DNA of 64,000 nucleotides. Origin: an uncultured Lachnospiraceae bacterium (GTDB taxonomy: Bacteria > Bacillota > Clostridia > Lachnospirales > Lachnospiraceae). Shown piece after piece: positions 50,292-59,456 of this stretch. The notes beneath the pieces are model-generated. The model searched no databases. It worked only from the letters and a program-made list of their open reading frames with translations, and was not told where the DNA came from. The DNA is taken from the NCBI GenBank assembly GCA_947599905.1, contig CANQFR010000001.1:1-64000 (forward strand). The letters are read 5' to 3'. The translations under genes were made by a program, and so were the position numbers. The first letter of the stretch is position 1; the number at the start of each line of letters is the position of its first letter.

Positions 50292-51129
50292 CTACCGCTT
50301 CATCCAAAACTATCACATTTACTATTTTTTGTCCTCCATAAAGACCCTTGTACATCTTAGAACCTGTAAAAACAGCGTCATCCACAACAAACTCGGCAAC
50401 CGAACCGTCAACCGAATGATACCTATGCGTCTCATCCGTATGCTCGTCCGCCTTTGCGTCCCCAAGAATGCACTCAAGAATCGTTCCGTCCTCAAACACC
50501 AAATCCACATACCGCCCGATTTCGTGCGTGTACCCCGAACCCAATGCGATGCAGTACCGACCGTCCACCAGCCTTATTCCTGTTTCAGGATCTGTACTTG
50601 CACGATCTGAATTAAGGAGCTTATACTGCCTGCTCCGCTTGCTTGTAACCTTCTTATAGTCCATCCAAGTGATATTGTAAGATTTACAACCCTCTATGTA
50701 ATTTGGCACGTTTGACTGCGAAGCGTCAAACCAATCAGGAATTTCAGGCTCCTCCGGCTTCTCAATTATACCAGACTCAATTTCCACTACCAGCTCGCCG
50801 GAAGAAATTACAGTAGCTGGAACAACGTATGTCTCCTCAATTACACCTATTTCCTCCGGCTGCACCGGTTCTGGGGCATCATTAAACACCAATGTAGATG
50901 CCTTCAGCTCCTGATACCCCTCAGTATAAGCTGATTGGTTTTTCACACTCACTAAATCCGATGCTATGATAGCTTCAGACCTTAGAGGTTCAATCTCAGG
51001 CAGTTCGCCAATGTCATCATGTCCTGACACTATGTTACTTGGCACTAACACCGCAAGCGCTATTGCCACAAGCGACGTACCAAGTATGGCGTTATGCACC
51101 GACTGTTTCATCTTCTGTGACCTCCTCAT
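50272..51129 (-). CDS. Exported/membrane-anchored protein, possible double-psi beta-barrel C-terminus
   Basis: TM AILGTSLVAIALAVLVPSNIV; C-terminal GRYCIALGSGYTHEIGRYVDLVFEDGTILECILGDAKADEHTD. Confidence 0.5.
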   Translation of the reverse strand: MRRSQKMKQSVHNAILGTSLVAIALAVLVPSNIVSGHDDIGELPEIEPLRSEAIIASDLVSVKNQSAYTEGYQELKASTLVFNDAPEPVQPEEIGVIEETYVVPATVISSGELVVEIESGIIEKPEEPEIPDWFDASQSNVPNYIEGCKSYNITWMDYKKVTSKRSRQYKLLNSDRASTDPETGIRLVDGRYCIALGSGYTHEIGRYVDLVFEDGTILECILGDAKADEHTDETHRYHSVDGSVAEFVVDDAVFTGSKMYKGLYGGQKIVNVIVLDEAVDENVFG

Positions 51130-51805
51130 CCACGATTAATGAGAGGTCGACATCTTCGGGCGGCCTGTTGAAAACAAAAACCTCATTATTGTAAACTTTT
51201 TTATCGAGCGGAGTGACAGTGGCAACCTCATTCGGCTTCTCGACAAGATAGATTCTTCCAAAACTGTCAATCCCATACTCGACCATGACGAACTGGAAGC
51301 CTTCCTCGGCAAAAATCTTCATGATCGCCACAACCACCGACTTCGCCTTCGGATGCAGGCCGCTTAAAATCTCGTCCATGAGGATGATTCTGCGACCCTT
51401 GCGGATTTCAATAAGTGAAAGCACGAACAGGAAAGAAATAATCTGCCTTAAGCCTGTACCACTCTGCAACGTCAAATCACGTGGCCTTCCTCCAGTACCC
51501 GTAAGCTTGATGTTGATGTGTGCATACTGTCCAGCGTGCATCGTCCTCTCCAGATAGATACGGCGACTGTCATGAGGGAAAAGCTCTGAAAGAGCCTTAT
51601 TGATTACCCCTGTCATGTAGTCCAATACAGCCTGGGTATTTTTATCACTTACTGTAGCCAGAAGCTGCTGCGCCTCAAGCATGACAACATACTCATTATG
51701 CTCTTCATCCAGCCTCTTCTGAAGCTGCTCGACTTTAACCTTCAAATCCTGTGCATTCTTATAACGTTCCTCGATGGAACCTATTACGCCAGTATAGGCA
51801 CTCAT
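51092..51805 (-). CDS. C-terminal half of a Rad50/SbcC-like ATPase (split)
   Basis: Coiled coil then LQSGTGLRQIISFLFVLSLIEIRKGRRIILMDEILSGLHP (signature plus Walker B). Confidence 0.75.
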   Translation of the reverse strand: MSAYTGVIGSIEERYKNAQDLKVKVEQLQKRLDEEHNEYVVMLEAQQLLATVSDKNTQAVLDYMTGVINKALSELFPHDSRRIYLERTMHAGQYAHINIKLTGTGGRPRDLTLQSGTGLRQIISFLFVLSLIEIRKGRRIILMDEILSGLHPKAKSVVVAIMKIFAEEGFQFVMVEYGIDSFGRIYLVEKPNEVATVTPLDKKVYNNEVFVFNRPPEDVDLSLIVDEEVTEDETVGA

Positions 51806-51847
51806 TTGGATGCCCCTCCTTACTTGAATTCAAACCTTATGTACCAC

Positions 51848-52303
51848 TTAGAACAAATCTGACAAATCACCAGACCCGCTCCCAGACTCACCGTCACTTC
51901 CCTCAAGACCATCCGTGAAGTGCTCTCCAGCCACCGTATCTCCCTCATACTTGGAAGCCCAGCACTTCATGCAGGCGTCTGGATCATCATACTTATGGCA
52001 ATCGATATTACCGCTGAACATCACCCTGCAACAGCTTGTCTTTGCCACCTCTTCCAGAGAAAGCTGTGCAAAAGGAAACCTCCTGCAAAACTCATTGTAG
52101 TAAGAACCCTCGCCGTTGATTGCAAGCAGCTCCTTGATTACCTTCTCAGGATTATCACGAAGCATCTCTGGGCAAGTCCCGTCACCCCTCGTCTCATTCA
52201 AAGGACAGTCCTCGCAATTCGTGTACCCCGTACAAGTTAGCCCATACAAATGTAACAGGAACTCGGCATCGGACAGCGAGTCCAAATCAGGTTTCATAGC
52301 CAT
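51848..52303 (-). CDS. Cys-rich protein with acidic tail
   Basis: CTGYTNCEDCP, CMKCW; Asp/Glu/Ser-rich C-terminus ending GDLSDLF. Confidence 0.6.
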   Translation of the reverse strand: MAMKPDLDSLSDAEFLLHLYGLTCTGYTNCEDCPLNETRGDGTCPEMLRDNPEKVIKELLAINGEGSYYNEFCRRFPFAQLSLEEVAKTSCCRVMFSGNIDCHKYDDPDACMKCWASKYEGDTVAGEHFTDGLEGSDGESGSGSGDLSDLF

Positions 52304-52337
52304 TTCATCGTACCTCCCATTTCCTTCAATTTATACC

Positions 52338-52366
52338 ATTATAACACAAAATCAGGCATTTGTCAA
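52338..52366 (-). promoter_or_regulatory. Sigma-A type promoter TTGACA-N17-TATAAT
   Basis: -35 at 52361-52366, -10 at 52338-52343, minus strand. Confidence 0.85.
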
Positions 52367-53085
52367 GTCCCAGTCACCAATCCGAAGCCAGTAACTTTAT
52401 CATTTTCGCCAGAATCAAAACCATCGAAACTAAAACTTACATACCCGTTCATGAACTTATAGTACAGATAAAGCGTCTGCTTCTGAGACAAAAGCATTTT
52501 CTTCAAATACACAGCATTCGGCGTGCCAAGTGTGCCGACTACCTCGTCAAAAGTTGTTATATTGTTGTGGAAAGTGAACCCTGGTATAGAAGCATCCGTC
52601 CACTCAAGCACGTCCATATTCGTCACGAACACATCCCTTGCAGCCTTCGTCTCGTTCGTTTCATTCTTAATGGTCAACTCATAACTGGAATCCGAATCAT
52701 AATTCACGTCAACGTACACATACTTGCCACCTTCAAGCTGGAAATCAAGGTCATACATATAATTGACCGTGAATTCAGCCTTCTTATAGAATTTTTCAGT
52801 GTCGGCAAACATCTGCCCAAGTATGGATGGGAACTGTACGTTAACATTATCCAGCTTGACCTTCAAGTTGTCTATCTGCCATTCCTGTTCCTCATCTATC
52901 ACGGCAGGATCTGGAAAATCAAGGCTTATGCTTGACTCATAATATTCAAGAATCTTGTCCGCCGGATTTTCAGAAACCTCGAAATCGAACTGCTTCTCAA
53001 GCCCCACATACTCCTTCTCCTGACAGCCACACAACATGACAGCCAAAAGAGCAACAACAGATACAACAGAAATCAAACGCCTCAT
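52363..53085 (-). CDS. Putative lipoprotein
   Basis: MRRLISVVSVVALLAVMLCGCQEKEYVG with LCGC lipobox. Confidence 0.7.
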   Translation of the reverse strand: MRRLISVVSVVALLAVMLCGCQEKEYVGLEKQFDFEVSENPADKILEYYESSISLDFPDPAVIDEEQEWQIDNLKVKLDNVNVQFPSILGQMFADTEKFYKKAEFTVNYMYDLDFQLEGGKYVYVDVNYDSDSSYELTIKNETNETKAARDVFVTNMDVLEWTDASIPGFTFHNNITTFDEVVGTLGTPNAVYLKKMLLSQKQTLYLYYKFMNGYVSFSFDGFDSGENDKVTGFGLVTGT

Positions 53086-53086
53086 T

Positions 53087-54547
53087 TTAATCTCCTTTCT
53101 TATTTGAAAAACAGACCAGCCAGCCGTCATCATACACCTTTTCATACCCCTGATGAACAAGGTATGCATACAACGGGCTTTCCACATCGTAATATGGAAC
53201 CTTTAAATTCCACTTGCAGAAAACGTACCCGTCAAAGGCGTAAAAATCAATTATCTGGCTTATCTGTGCCTCCCCTCCATAACTTAAAAGCACGTCCGAA
53301 TCAAGCACCCTGTTCGCCACCAAAGGATAAGCACCTACCGTAAAATCCTGATACCCCAATGTCTTGAGGTAAACAACATCTGGATCTGTAAACAAGCGTG
53401 AATCTGGAGTAAAACCGGCTTCTTCCATTGCAGACACAAGGCCATCGCCAACGTACCACATCCTGTAGCCTTCCGACTTTGCCTGACTTATTCCGCTTAC
53501 AAAGCCCATTACCGAAAACATCAGAGAAACAAGCACGATAATCGGCCTTACCCCAATAAAAGCCTTGGCAAACACTTTATCCGTCTTATCAAACAAACCG
53601 CACCCACTTGTAGCCAAATACAAAAACGGAAACAAGTAAATGCAGTGGCGTGCCGATGACATGGACAGAAAGAAAACCACCGTTACGCTTACTATAATCC
53701 GAAACCGCCGACCCGTATCAAAAATGAGCAAAACGAACGCCGATGCCAACAAAAATGCGCATATCACGCCAAGAACGGTCTTTGCGTCCACCGATGCCCA
53801 GTCCCCGTTCACCGCCCTCATCCACTTGTCCGAAGCGTGGAACATGTCAAACAGCAGTAACTTATACCCATAAGGGTTGACAAGCAAAGACACGGCGCAT
53901 GTAACGCCACACAAAATTTCCTCAAGCTGCCAGTCAAGCCACACGGCTGCAAAAAAGAAAAACAGCGGCACGCTACCAGAATGGACATTGTTCCAGACGA
54001 TGCACAACAAGAGCATTCGGTCAAAAACCAGCATCCTCTCCCGTTTGGAGCTTGAATCCCTCCAGTCCTGTAAAAGCACAAGCTCCTCCATGAGGAAAAG
54101 CACGCTCAATGAATACGCCTTGACCTTCACGAACACCATGGCATTCAAAAACACGCACAGCAGAATGAAGATACCCCTTGAAACGCTTCCTCCAAGCAAA
54201 TCGAACCTTTTCAGGAACCTCGCCGTGCATACCCCAGTCAACAGGCATATGAAAGCCTTAAGCGCAAACACGCCCCAATCCCCGAACAAAGACCGAAACA
54301 GGCTTAAAACAATACAAAACAGCCACTCATGGTTTAGGTACTCGCCAAGCCCAGCTCCTTCCCACACAAGCCCCACAGCCGTGTTAAAGCCAAGCCCTGA
54401 CAGCACGTCCGAACCCAAATCAGCCTGCCAGTAGTAATCCAAGTCCGCAAGCCCAGCATACACCCCGCACAGCGACAATAACAGCACGGGGGCAAGAAGC
54501 CACCAAGCCCCTGCCCCCGTAAATTTATCCCTTATTCTCGAACTCAT
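53087..54547 (-). CDS. Multi-pass membrane protein, GT-C glycosyltransferase-like
   Basis: Many hydrophobic helices; early loop DLDYYWQADLGSD and LNHEWLF, then extracytoplasmic C-terminal region. Confidence 0.6.
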   Translation of the reverse strand: MSSRIRDKFTGAGAWWLLAPVLLLSLCGVYAGLADLDYYWQADLGSDVLSGLGFNTAVGLVWEGAGLGEYLNHEWLFCIVLSLFRSLFGDWGVFALKAFICLLTGVCTARFLKRFDLLGGSVSRGIFILLCVFLNAMVFVKVKAYSLSVLFLMEELVLLQDWRDSSSKRERMLVFDRMLLLCIVWNNVHSGSVPLFFFFAAVWLDWQLEEILCGVTCAVSLLVNPYGYKLLLFDMFHASDKWMRAVNGDWASVDAKTVLGVICAFLLASAFVLLIFDTGRRFRIIVSVTVVFFLSMSSARHCIYLFPFLYLATSGCGLFDKTDKVFAKAFIGVRPIIVLVSLMFSVMGFVSGISQAKSEGYRMWYVGDGLVSAMEEAGFTPDSRLFTDPDVVYLKTLGYQDFTVGAYPLVANRVLDSDVLLSYGGEAQISQIIDFYAFDGYVFCKWNLKVPYYDVESPLYAYLVHQGYEKVYDDGWLVCFSNKKGD

Positions 54548-55737
54548 ACCCTGTTCCTCAAGATGCTTACCTTTACCACCGACATCCAGCTTCTGGACAG
54601 ATCTGTAAAGATTACTGCCGCACTGTTGCCCTGCTGAGGATTATAGTAAACAACCAACTCACCGGGGAACTCCTCGTCTGAACCGATGATCACATGGTTC
54701 AACACATCAGGCATCACCTTGAAGCTCACAGTGCCAAAACTTTCCATATCCTTGACCTGCATCAGACCGATATCCTGAGAGAACAACGTATTACTCACCT
54801 GCATCACGTTATCTGAAGTCCTGACTGACAGCATCAGCGAATCCTTGCCGTCTACACGCCGAAGCACATCCTTGAAATACCTCCTATCAAGAGTGAAAGC
54901 ATGGTCACTGGCAAACAGACCGATGTATGCGCTGTAATCCGCAAGCCTGGTGTCGTACCCCACGAAAGCCTCGCCAAAGTCCGTCTTAAAGTAAATATGC
55001 CGCTCAAGCTTGGCTACCTCAAGAGTACCGCTCAGGCACAGAACCTTATCGATGAACGAAATGGCACGATACCCCATTTTTACCCCAGTGAACACGCCCT
55101 GCTGGGCAAGAAAGTTACGCATCATGGTCGTGTATGCGGCACTGAAAGACACCACATAATCCTCCCCGAAGATGAGATGCCCGAACAGGCTAGTATCATT
55201 CGCCATATTCGGAAGCAGTGAGGAAGTAAAGAACTTCAGGCTCCTGCTCTCCATGGCCTCCGTCTCACTGCCTTCAGGCAACGAAAGCTCGATGAAAGGC
55301 TTCAGGTTATCCTTTATGGGGCGCATCATGAACACACGCTTGGAAATGGTGGGAGCTTCCGCAAAACCGGAATCCTTCGGCACCTCACATACCTCACACA
55401 GCACACGGTTGTTGTCCATGAGCGACATGCTCACTTCCGTCACCTTAGTCTGGCGAAGCCCCTTATAGGAAGAAAGGAAGCCACTAAAATCCTTGCTGGG
55501 AACCTGGAACATCGTCACGCCGTCAGCACTTCCAGACACCGAACAGAAAGACTCGTCCACATTTTTCTTGTATGTAATCAACTGATTGATTGCAATCAGC
55601 TTTACCCCTGATTCGGAAACACTGAATATGATATTCTTCGTTTCCTCATTGGAAAGTGAATCCTCTGCGACAACTGCCAAGTCCGACAGTACCCCAAGAA
55701 GCCTGTCAAAATCAGAAAACGTAATCTTCACAGCCAT
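54544..55737 (-). CDS. Possible sliding-clamp-like protein
   Basis: 397 aa; beta-rich pattern such as SVSESGVKLIAIN, HAFTLDRRYFKDVLRRV; position among replication/recombination genes. Confidence 0.4.
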   Translation of the reverse strand: MAVKITFSDFDRLLGVLSDLAVVAEDSLSNEETKNIIFSVSESGVKLIAINQLITYKKNVDESFCSVSGSADGVTMFQVPSKDFSGFLSSYKGLRQTKVTEVSMSLMDNNRVLCEVCEVPKDSGFAEAPTISKRVFMMRPIKDNLKPFIELSLPEGSETEAMESRSLKFFTSSLLPNMANDTSLFGHLIFGEDYVVSFSAAYTTMMRNFLAQQGVFTGVKMGYRAISFIDKVLCLSGTLEVAKLERHIYFKTDFGEAFVGYDTRLADYSAYIGLFASDHAFTLDRRYFKDVLRRVDGKDSLMLSVRTSDNVMQVSNTLFSQDIGLMQVKDMESFGTVSFKVMPDVLNHVIIGSDEEFPGELVVYYNPQQGNSAAVIFTDLSRSWMSVVKVSILRNRV

Positions 55738-56558
55738 TACAGACCACCTCCGAACACGCTACCGCCAAGAATCTGACTGAAATCGGTCGGCACAGTTGAT
55801 GCCTTGGGCTTGTTATCAGGCTTCTGCTGCGCACCTGCTGGCTGGAAACCACTCAAAGCACCCCCGAACATGCCTCCAAACCCTACTGGCGGCTTCGGTG
55901 CCTGCGGCATACCTTCGGGCTCATTCATAAAAGGAGCGGCTGGCTTAGGCTGTGTCGGAGCTGCCTGGGTAGGTACTGGTGCAGGCGCAGGAGCAGGTGT
56001 CGGTGCAGGGGCTGTCTTGGGCATCTGCACGAACGGAGCCTGTGGCTGCTGAGGTGCTGCATTATAGCTTGGTGCCGCTACATTAGGCTGCTGGACAGGA
56101 GCCTGTGGCTGAACGGAAGCTACCTGTGGCTGGACTGAAGCTGCCTGTGGCTGGACAGGTGCTGCCTGCGGCTGCTGTACAGGTGCCTGCTGTGACATAT
56201 TCATCGCATACTGGCCATCCTCCGCCTGATGCACATTCTCTTCAGCCTTTTTATCGGCATATAAAGGAACCTTGCTGACACGCTCCGCCTCCTCGAAATT
56301 CCCTTCAGCGATGCACCCAAGCACTGCATCCAGACGCTCAAGCTCCCTGGACTTCTCGTCAACCACCTTCTCAAGCTCCGCCTGGATATCGTCCTTCGTG
56401 ATATTGCGATTGAACCGTGCATTGTAATCGGCAATGCCCTTCTCCAGCTGAGCTGTCAAGGACTCCTTTTTACCGATAAGCACCTGACGCTCATTGTTCA
56501 GCGCACTGCTCTTCGCATTAGCCTGCGCAATCCTGCTTCTTAACTCGTCGATCTGCAT
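55737..56558 (-). CDS. Coiled-coil protein with Pro/Gln/Ala-rich repeats
   Basis: Start MQIDELRSRIAQANAK after GGAGG; VQPQAASVQPQVASVQPQAPVQQP repeats; ORF track starts at 56579. Confidence 0.7.
   Translation of the reverse strand: MQIDELRSRIAQANAKSSALNNERQVLIGKKESLTAQLEKGIADYNARFNRNITKDDIQAELEKVVDEKSRELERLDAVLGCIAEGNFEEAERVSKVPLYADKKAEENVHQAEDGQYAMNMSQQAPVQQPQAAPVQPQAASVQPQVASVQPQAPVQQPNVAAPSYNAAPQQPQAPFVQMPKTAPAPTPAPAPAPVPTQAAPTQPKPAAPFMNEPEGMPQAPKPPVGFGGMFGGALSGFQPAGAQQKPDNKPKASTVPTDFSQILGGSVFGGGL
56103..56186 (-). repeat. Four imperfect 21-bp direct repeats
   Basis: ctgtggctgaacggaagctac / ctgtggctggactgaagctgc / ctgtggctggacaggtgctgc / ctgcggctgctgtacaggtgc. Confidence 0.75.
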
Positions 56559-56611
56559 TATTATAACCTCCATCGTCATTTGTGGGTAAAATACCCCGTT
56601 TATATGAAACT

Positions 56612-56640
56612 ATTATACCACAAAACTTTGCTTTTGTCAA
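56612..56640 (-). promoter_or_regulatory. Sigma-A type promoter TTGACA-N17-TATAAT
   Basis: Minus strand TTGACAAAAGCAAAGTTTTGTGGTATAAT. Confidence 0.9.
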
Positions 56641-58271
56641 GACTTCTCATATCTCCGAATCAAATAACTTAGCACCAAATATATGACGGATGACCATGAT
56701 ACCACGCATAACAAGTACAAAAACATCGGATGGTCATACCGTATATTCACCTCGCCTCCGATATCGCCTGTCTTTATTACAATGAACTGGTTGCTTCCAC
56801 AATAAACATCCGCATCGCCGTCTGCAACAAAACCATTGTACCAGAGTTTCGGAACCTGTATTACATCATTCGCCCTTGCAATGACCGATACCCCCGTTAC
56901 GCCTGACGAATACCAGTATTCCAAACCGTCCTCCAGCGAAAAGGCATGCGACATATTATACCTTATATTTCCAAAATCCTCGACAAACCCTTCCGTAAAG
57001 TACTCGCCAGAAATCGTAGCCTCATGGAAATACACGCCTGAAGGAAGCTCATAATCCTTCTCACGCACAAGGTCTTCATTGCTCGTAAACAGGAAAACGA
57101 CAACGATGCTTATGAAGCCGGAAACGGCAATCACATCCTTCACAACCGCCCTACAGCCATGCTTAAACCCTACAACGTACAAGGCAAGCAGGACGTAAAA
57201 CCCGTACCTTAAGACCGTTGGATAGTAAATCAGGTTCGCAAGCCAGCCGAACCGACCGACAACCCTGTAACCTACCCCAGTCCCTACAAGCCAAGCAAAT
57301 GCGGCGATTATAATGGCTGCAAACCCCCTCCTGCCCGGCTTATGCCTTACAAGCAATACCACAAGCACGGCAAGCGGAATGACGTCCACAAAACCTATTC
57401 CAGAAAACAGCCCTTCATACAGAAACGAACACACATGGAACACCACGCCGCCCAAAGGCAACAGGCTGAACGTCTGGAGCTTCCCTGGCTCCGGCATTAT
57501 GCTCCTGAACGTGCCTGAATGGTACAAGACGTTTCCAAGCACATACCCCGAAGCCACCAAGCACCACGAAGCAAGCCTTAGATACAGCCCAACCTTCCTT
57601 TTATCAAAGTACATCACAAAGATTATAAGGCAACATGCGAACGCAAACAGTGAACTCAGCAGGTGCGTGCTTACCAAAAGGAACCAGAACACTACCGCAA
57701 GACACAAAGCCTTCTCGCCGCCGTCCCTCACGCACTCAAGGAAGTACGCAAGAAAGAAACAAGCAATCCCGAACCCGAACAGGTTGACTGGCAAGCATGT
57801 CATTAACATCTGTGCATATGTGCAGTACCCTGACAAAACCAAAAACCCTATGAATCCAGAATCCTCGCAACGGCATGCGCATGCAAACCTCGATGCGCCA
57901 AGGAACACCAGCACCGATGCCGCCAACAGGAACGCCTTTGCGAATGCCTCGTACCCCAAGCCTACGAAAGGCAGAAACGGGAACAACGTCACAGACGGAT
58001 AATAAAAACTCACACCATAACCGATACCGCCAAGGTCGTTCCCGTAATACAGCGGAAGCTCGCCCCCCTTAAGGCAGTCAAGCACGTTCCACGCCCTGTT
58101 GTACAAAAACCTCATATCCGAAGAGCCTGACATCGTAGGGCATATGCTGTACAACAAGCAGAACACCACGGAGAAAATCAGCGCACTGAGAAGCCAGACC
58201 CTGAAACTACCCGTTATTAAGGGCTTCCTGCAAATACTTCTTTGCGACATCCTTCGCCTCCTGGCTTGCAT
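56637..58271 (-). CDS. Multi-pass membrane protein, YfhO/GT-C-like
   Basis: 544 aa, many TM helices; GGELPLYYGNDLGGIGYGVSFYYPSVTLFPFLPF typical of this class. Confidence 0.6.
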   Translation of the reverse strand: MQARRRRMSQRSICRKPLITGSFRVWLLSALIFSVVFCLLYSICPTMSGSSDMRFLYNRAWNVLDCLKGGELPLYYGNDLGGIGYGVSFYYPSVTLFPFLPFVGLGYEAFAKAFLLAASVLVFLGASRFACACRCEDSGFIGFLVLSGYCTYAQMLMTCLPVNLFGFGIACFFLAYFLECVRDGGEKALCLAVVFWFLLVSTHLLSSLFAFACCLIIFVMYFDKRKVGLYLRLASWCLVASGYVLGNVLYHSGTFRSIMPEPGKLQTFSLLPLGGVVFHVCSFLYEGLFSGIGFVDVIPLAVLVVLLVRHKPGRRGFAAIIIAAFAWLVGTGVGYRVVGRFGWLANLIYYPTVLRYGFYVLLALYVVGFKHGCRAVVKDVIAVSGFISIVVVFLFTSNEDLVREKDYELPSGVYFHEATISGEYFTEGFVEDFGNIRYNMSHAFSLEDGLEYWYSSGVTGVSVIARANDVIQVPKLWYNGFVADGDADVYCGSNQFIVIKTGDIGGEVNIRYDHPMFLYLLCVVSWSSVIYLVLSYLIRRYEKS

Positions 58272-59226
58272 TTGGAATGTTGTCTATCTGTGACAGCAAA
58301 TCACCCTGGTTCATGCGGTACTTGAGCAGATCGGAAAGCACGTCTTTCAAAGCGTCCATCCTTATCTGCTCCTGAAGCTGCTCCTCATCCTGCTCGTCGA
58401 CGAAATCATCATCCGCAAAGAAAATCTCTGAAGCAGGCCTTAAATTGAAGTCCAGCATGCTCACGTCCGTGGAACCTTTATTAGGGTCGTAGTATATCAG
58501 GACAGCCCAGCACTTATCGTACATATTCCTGTCCTTGACAGGCCTCGTAGGACATCCTGGATAGAACAACTGGCATGACTTGCCATCAGGCATATCCGTC
58601 TGCACGATATCCGGCGAAGGAGTATGGATGTGGCCGGATATCACCATGTCCACGCCGTCAAAGTTCTGTAGCCTGTTCAACTCAATGCCAGCATGCTCCT
58701 GATACCAGTTCGTTACCCCCTCAATAGTGTAGTTATTGTGCCCAAGCACCACGTTGCTTGCACCGCCGCCAGCCACCTCAATATGATTGTACTCGTTGCC
58801 GTAATCCACCATGTTGAAGCGAACCTCTGGAACAGGCTCGCCCTCGTACCCATAATAATCGAAGTACCCGCCAAGCTCCTGCGCCGACTCGATAAGACCC
58901 AAATCAGACAGGAAGTTGAACTCTGGATACCCTCCAAGGTCGTGGTTACCCCTCAAGGCAAACACCCTTCCGTACTGCTGCCATGAGCGGAGCGTCTTAC
59001 AAAGAACACTTAAAACCTCCCTGTTCCTGATATTCGTGTCACGCCAACCAACGATGTCGCCAAGCAGTACCACGGCGCTTGGCTTGTACTTCTCCACCAT
59101 TTCATTCATCTTACCGAGAACCCAAAAGCAATTCTCAAGGTAATTCGTATGCTTACCCGTGAACGTGTCACTGAAGTGTAAATCACCAAAAATCAGCACA
59201 TTACCGCCAATCACGCTATTACCCAT
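58207..59226 (-). CDS. Mre11/SbcD-like metallophosphoesterase nuclease
   Basis: FGDLHFSD, LLGDIVGWRD, LRGNHDLGG, LGHNNY, ISGHIHTPS. Confidence 0.85.
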   Translation of the reverse strand: MGNSVIGGNVLIFGDLHFSDTFTGKHTNYLENCFWVLGKMNEMVEKYKPSAVVLLGDIVGWRDTNIRNREVLSVLCKTLRSWQQYGRVFALRGNHDLGGYPEFNFLSDLGLIESAQELGGYFDYYGYEGEPVPEVRFNMVDYGNEYNHIEVAGGGASNVVLGHNNYTIEGVTNWYQEHAGIELNRLQNFDGVDMVISGHIHTPSPDIVQTDMPDGKSCQLFYPGCPTRPVKDRNMYDKCWAVLIYYDPNKGSTDVSMLDFNLRPASEIFFADDDFVDEQDEEQLQEQIRMDALKDVLSDLLKYRMNQGDLLSQIDNIPNASQEAKDVAKKYLQEALNNG

Positions 59227-59229
59227 TTT

Positions 59230-59456
59230 AAAACCTCCGATTCGGGGTGGCGATTACCATGAGAACTTCCCTCACCCCTATTTTCCTTAGGATTTTCGAT
59301 TTTTGAAAATTTCAAAAAACCGAAGAATCGCTATACTGTAAATATCGACTGCCACCATTCAAGACAATATCAAGACAAATCTGGCTAAAACCGACTTTAT
59401 GTAAAATCTATAGTGAATGGCAGTCGAAAATATCGTCTCAAAACTGCAAGTACAAG
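59230..59456 (-). promoter_or_regulatory. Structured non-coding gap with inverted repeats
   Basis: Palindrome TTTTTGAAAATTTCAAAAA at 59300-59318; inverted arms cgactgccaccattca (59346-59361) and tgaatggcagtcg (59414-59426). Confidence 0.5.

Noticed and set aside
55804-56434. Alternative-frame ORFs in the Pro/Gln repeat region (55804-56052, 56201-56434)
   Set aside because: Arise from repetitive composition of the 55737-56558 gene; no independent support.
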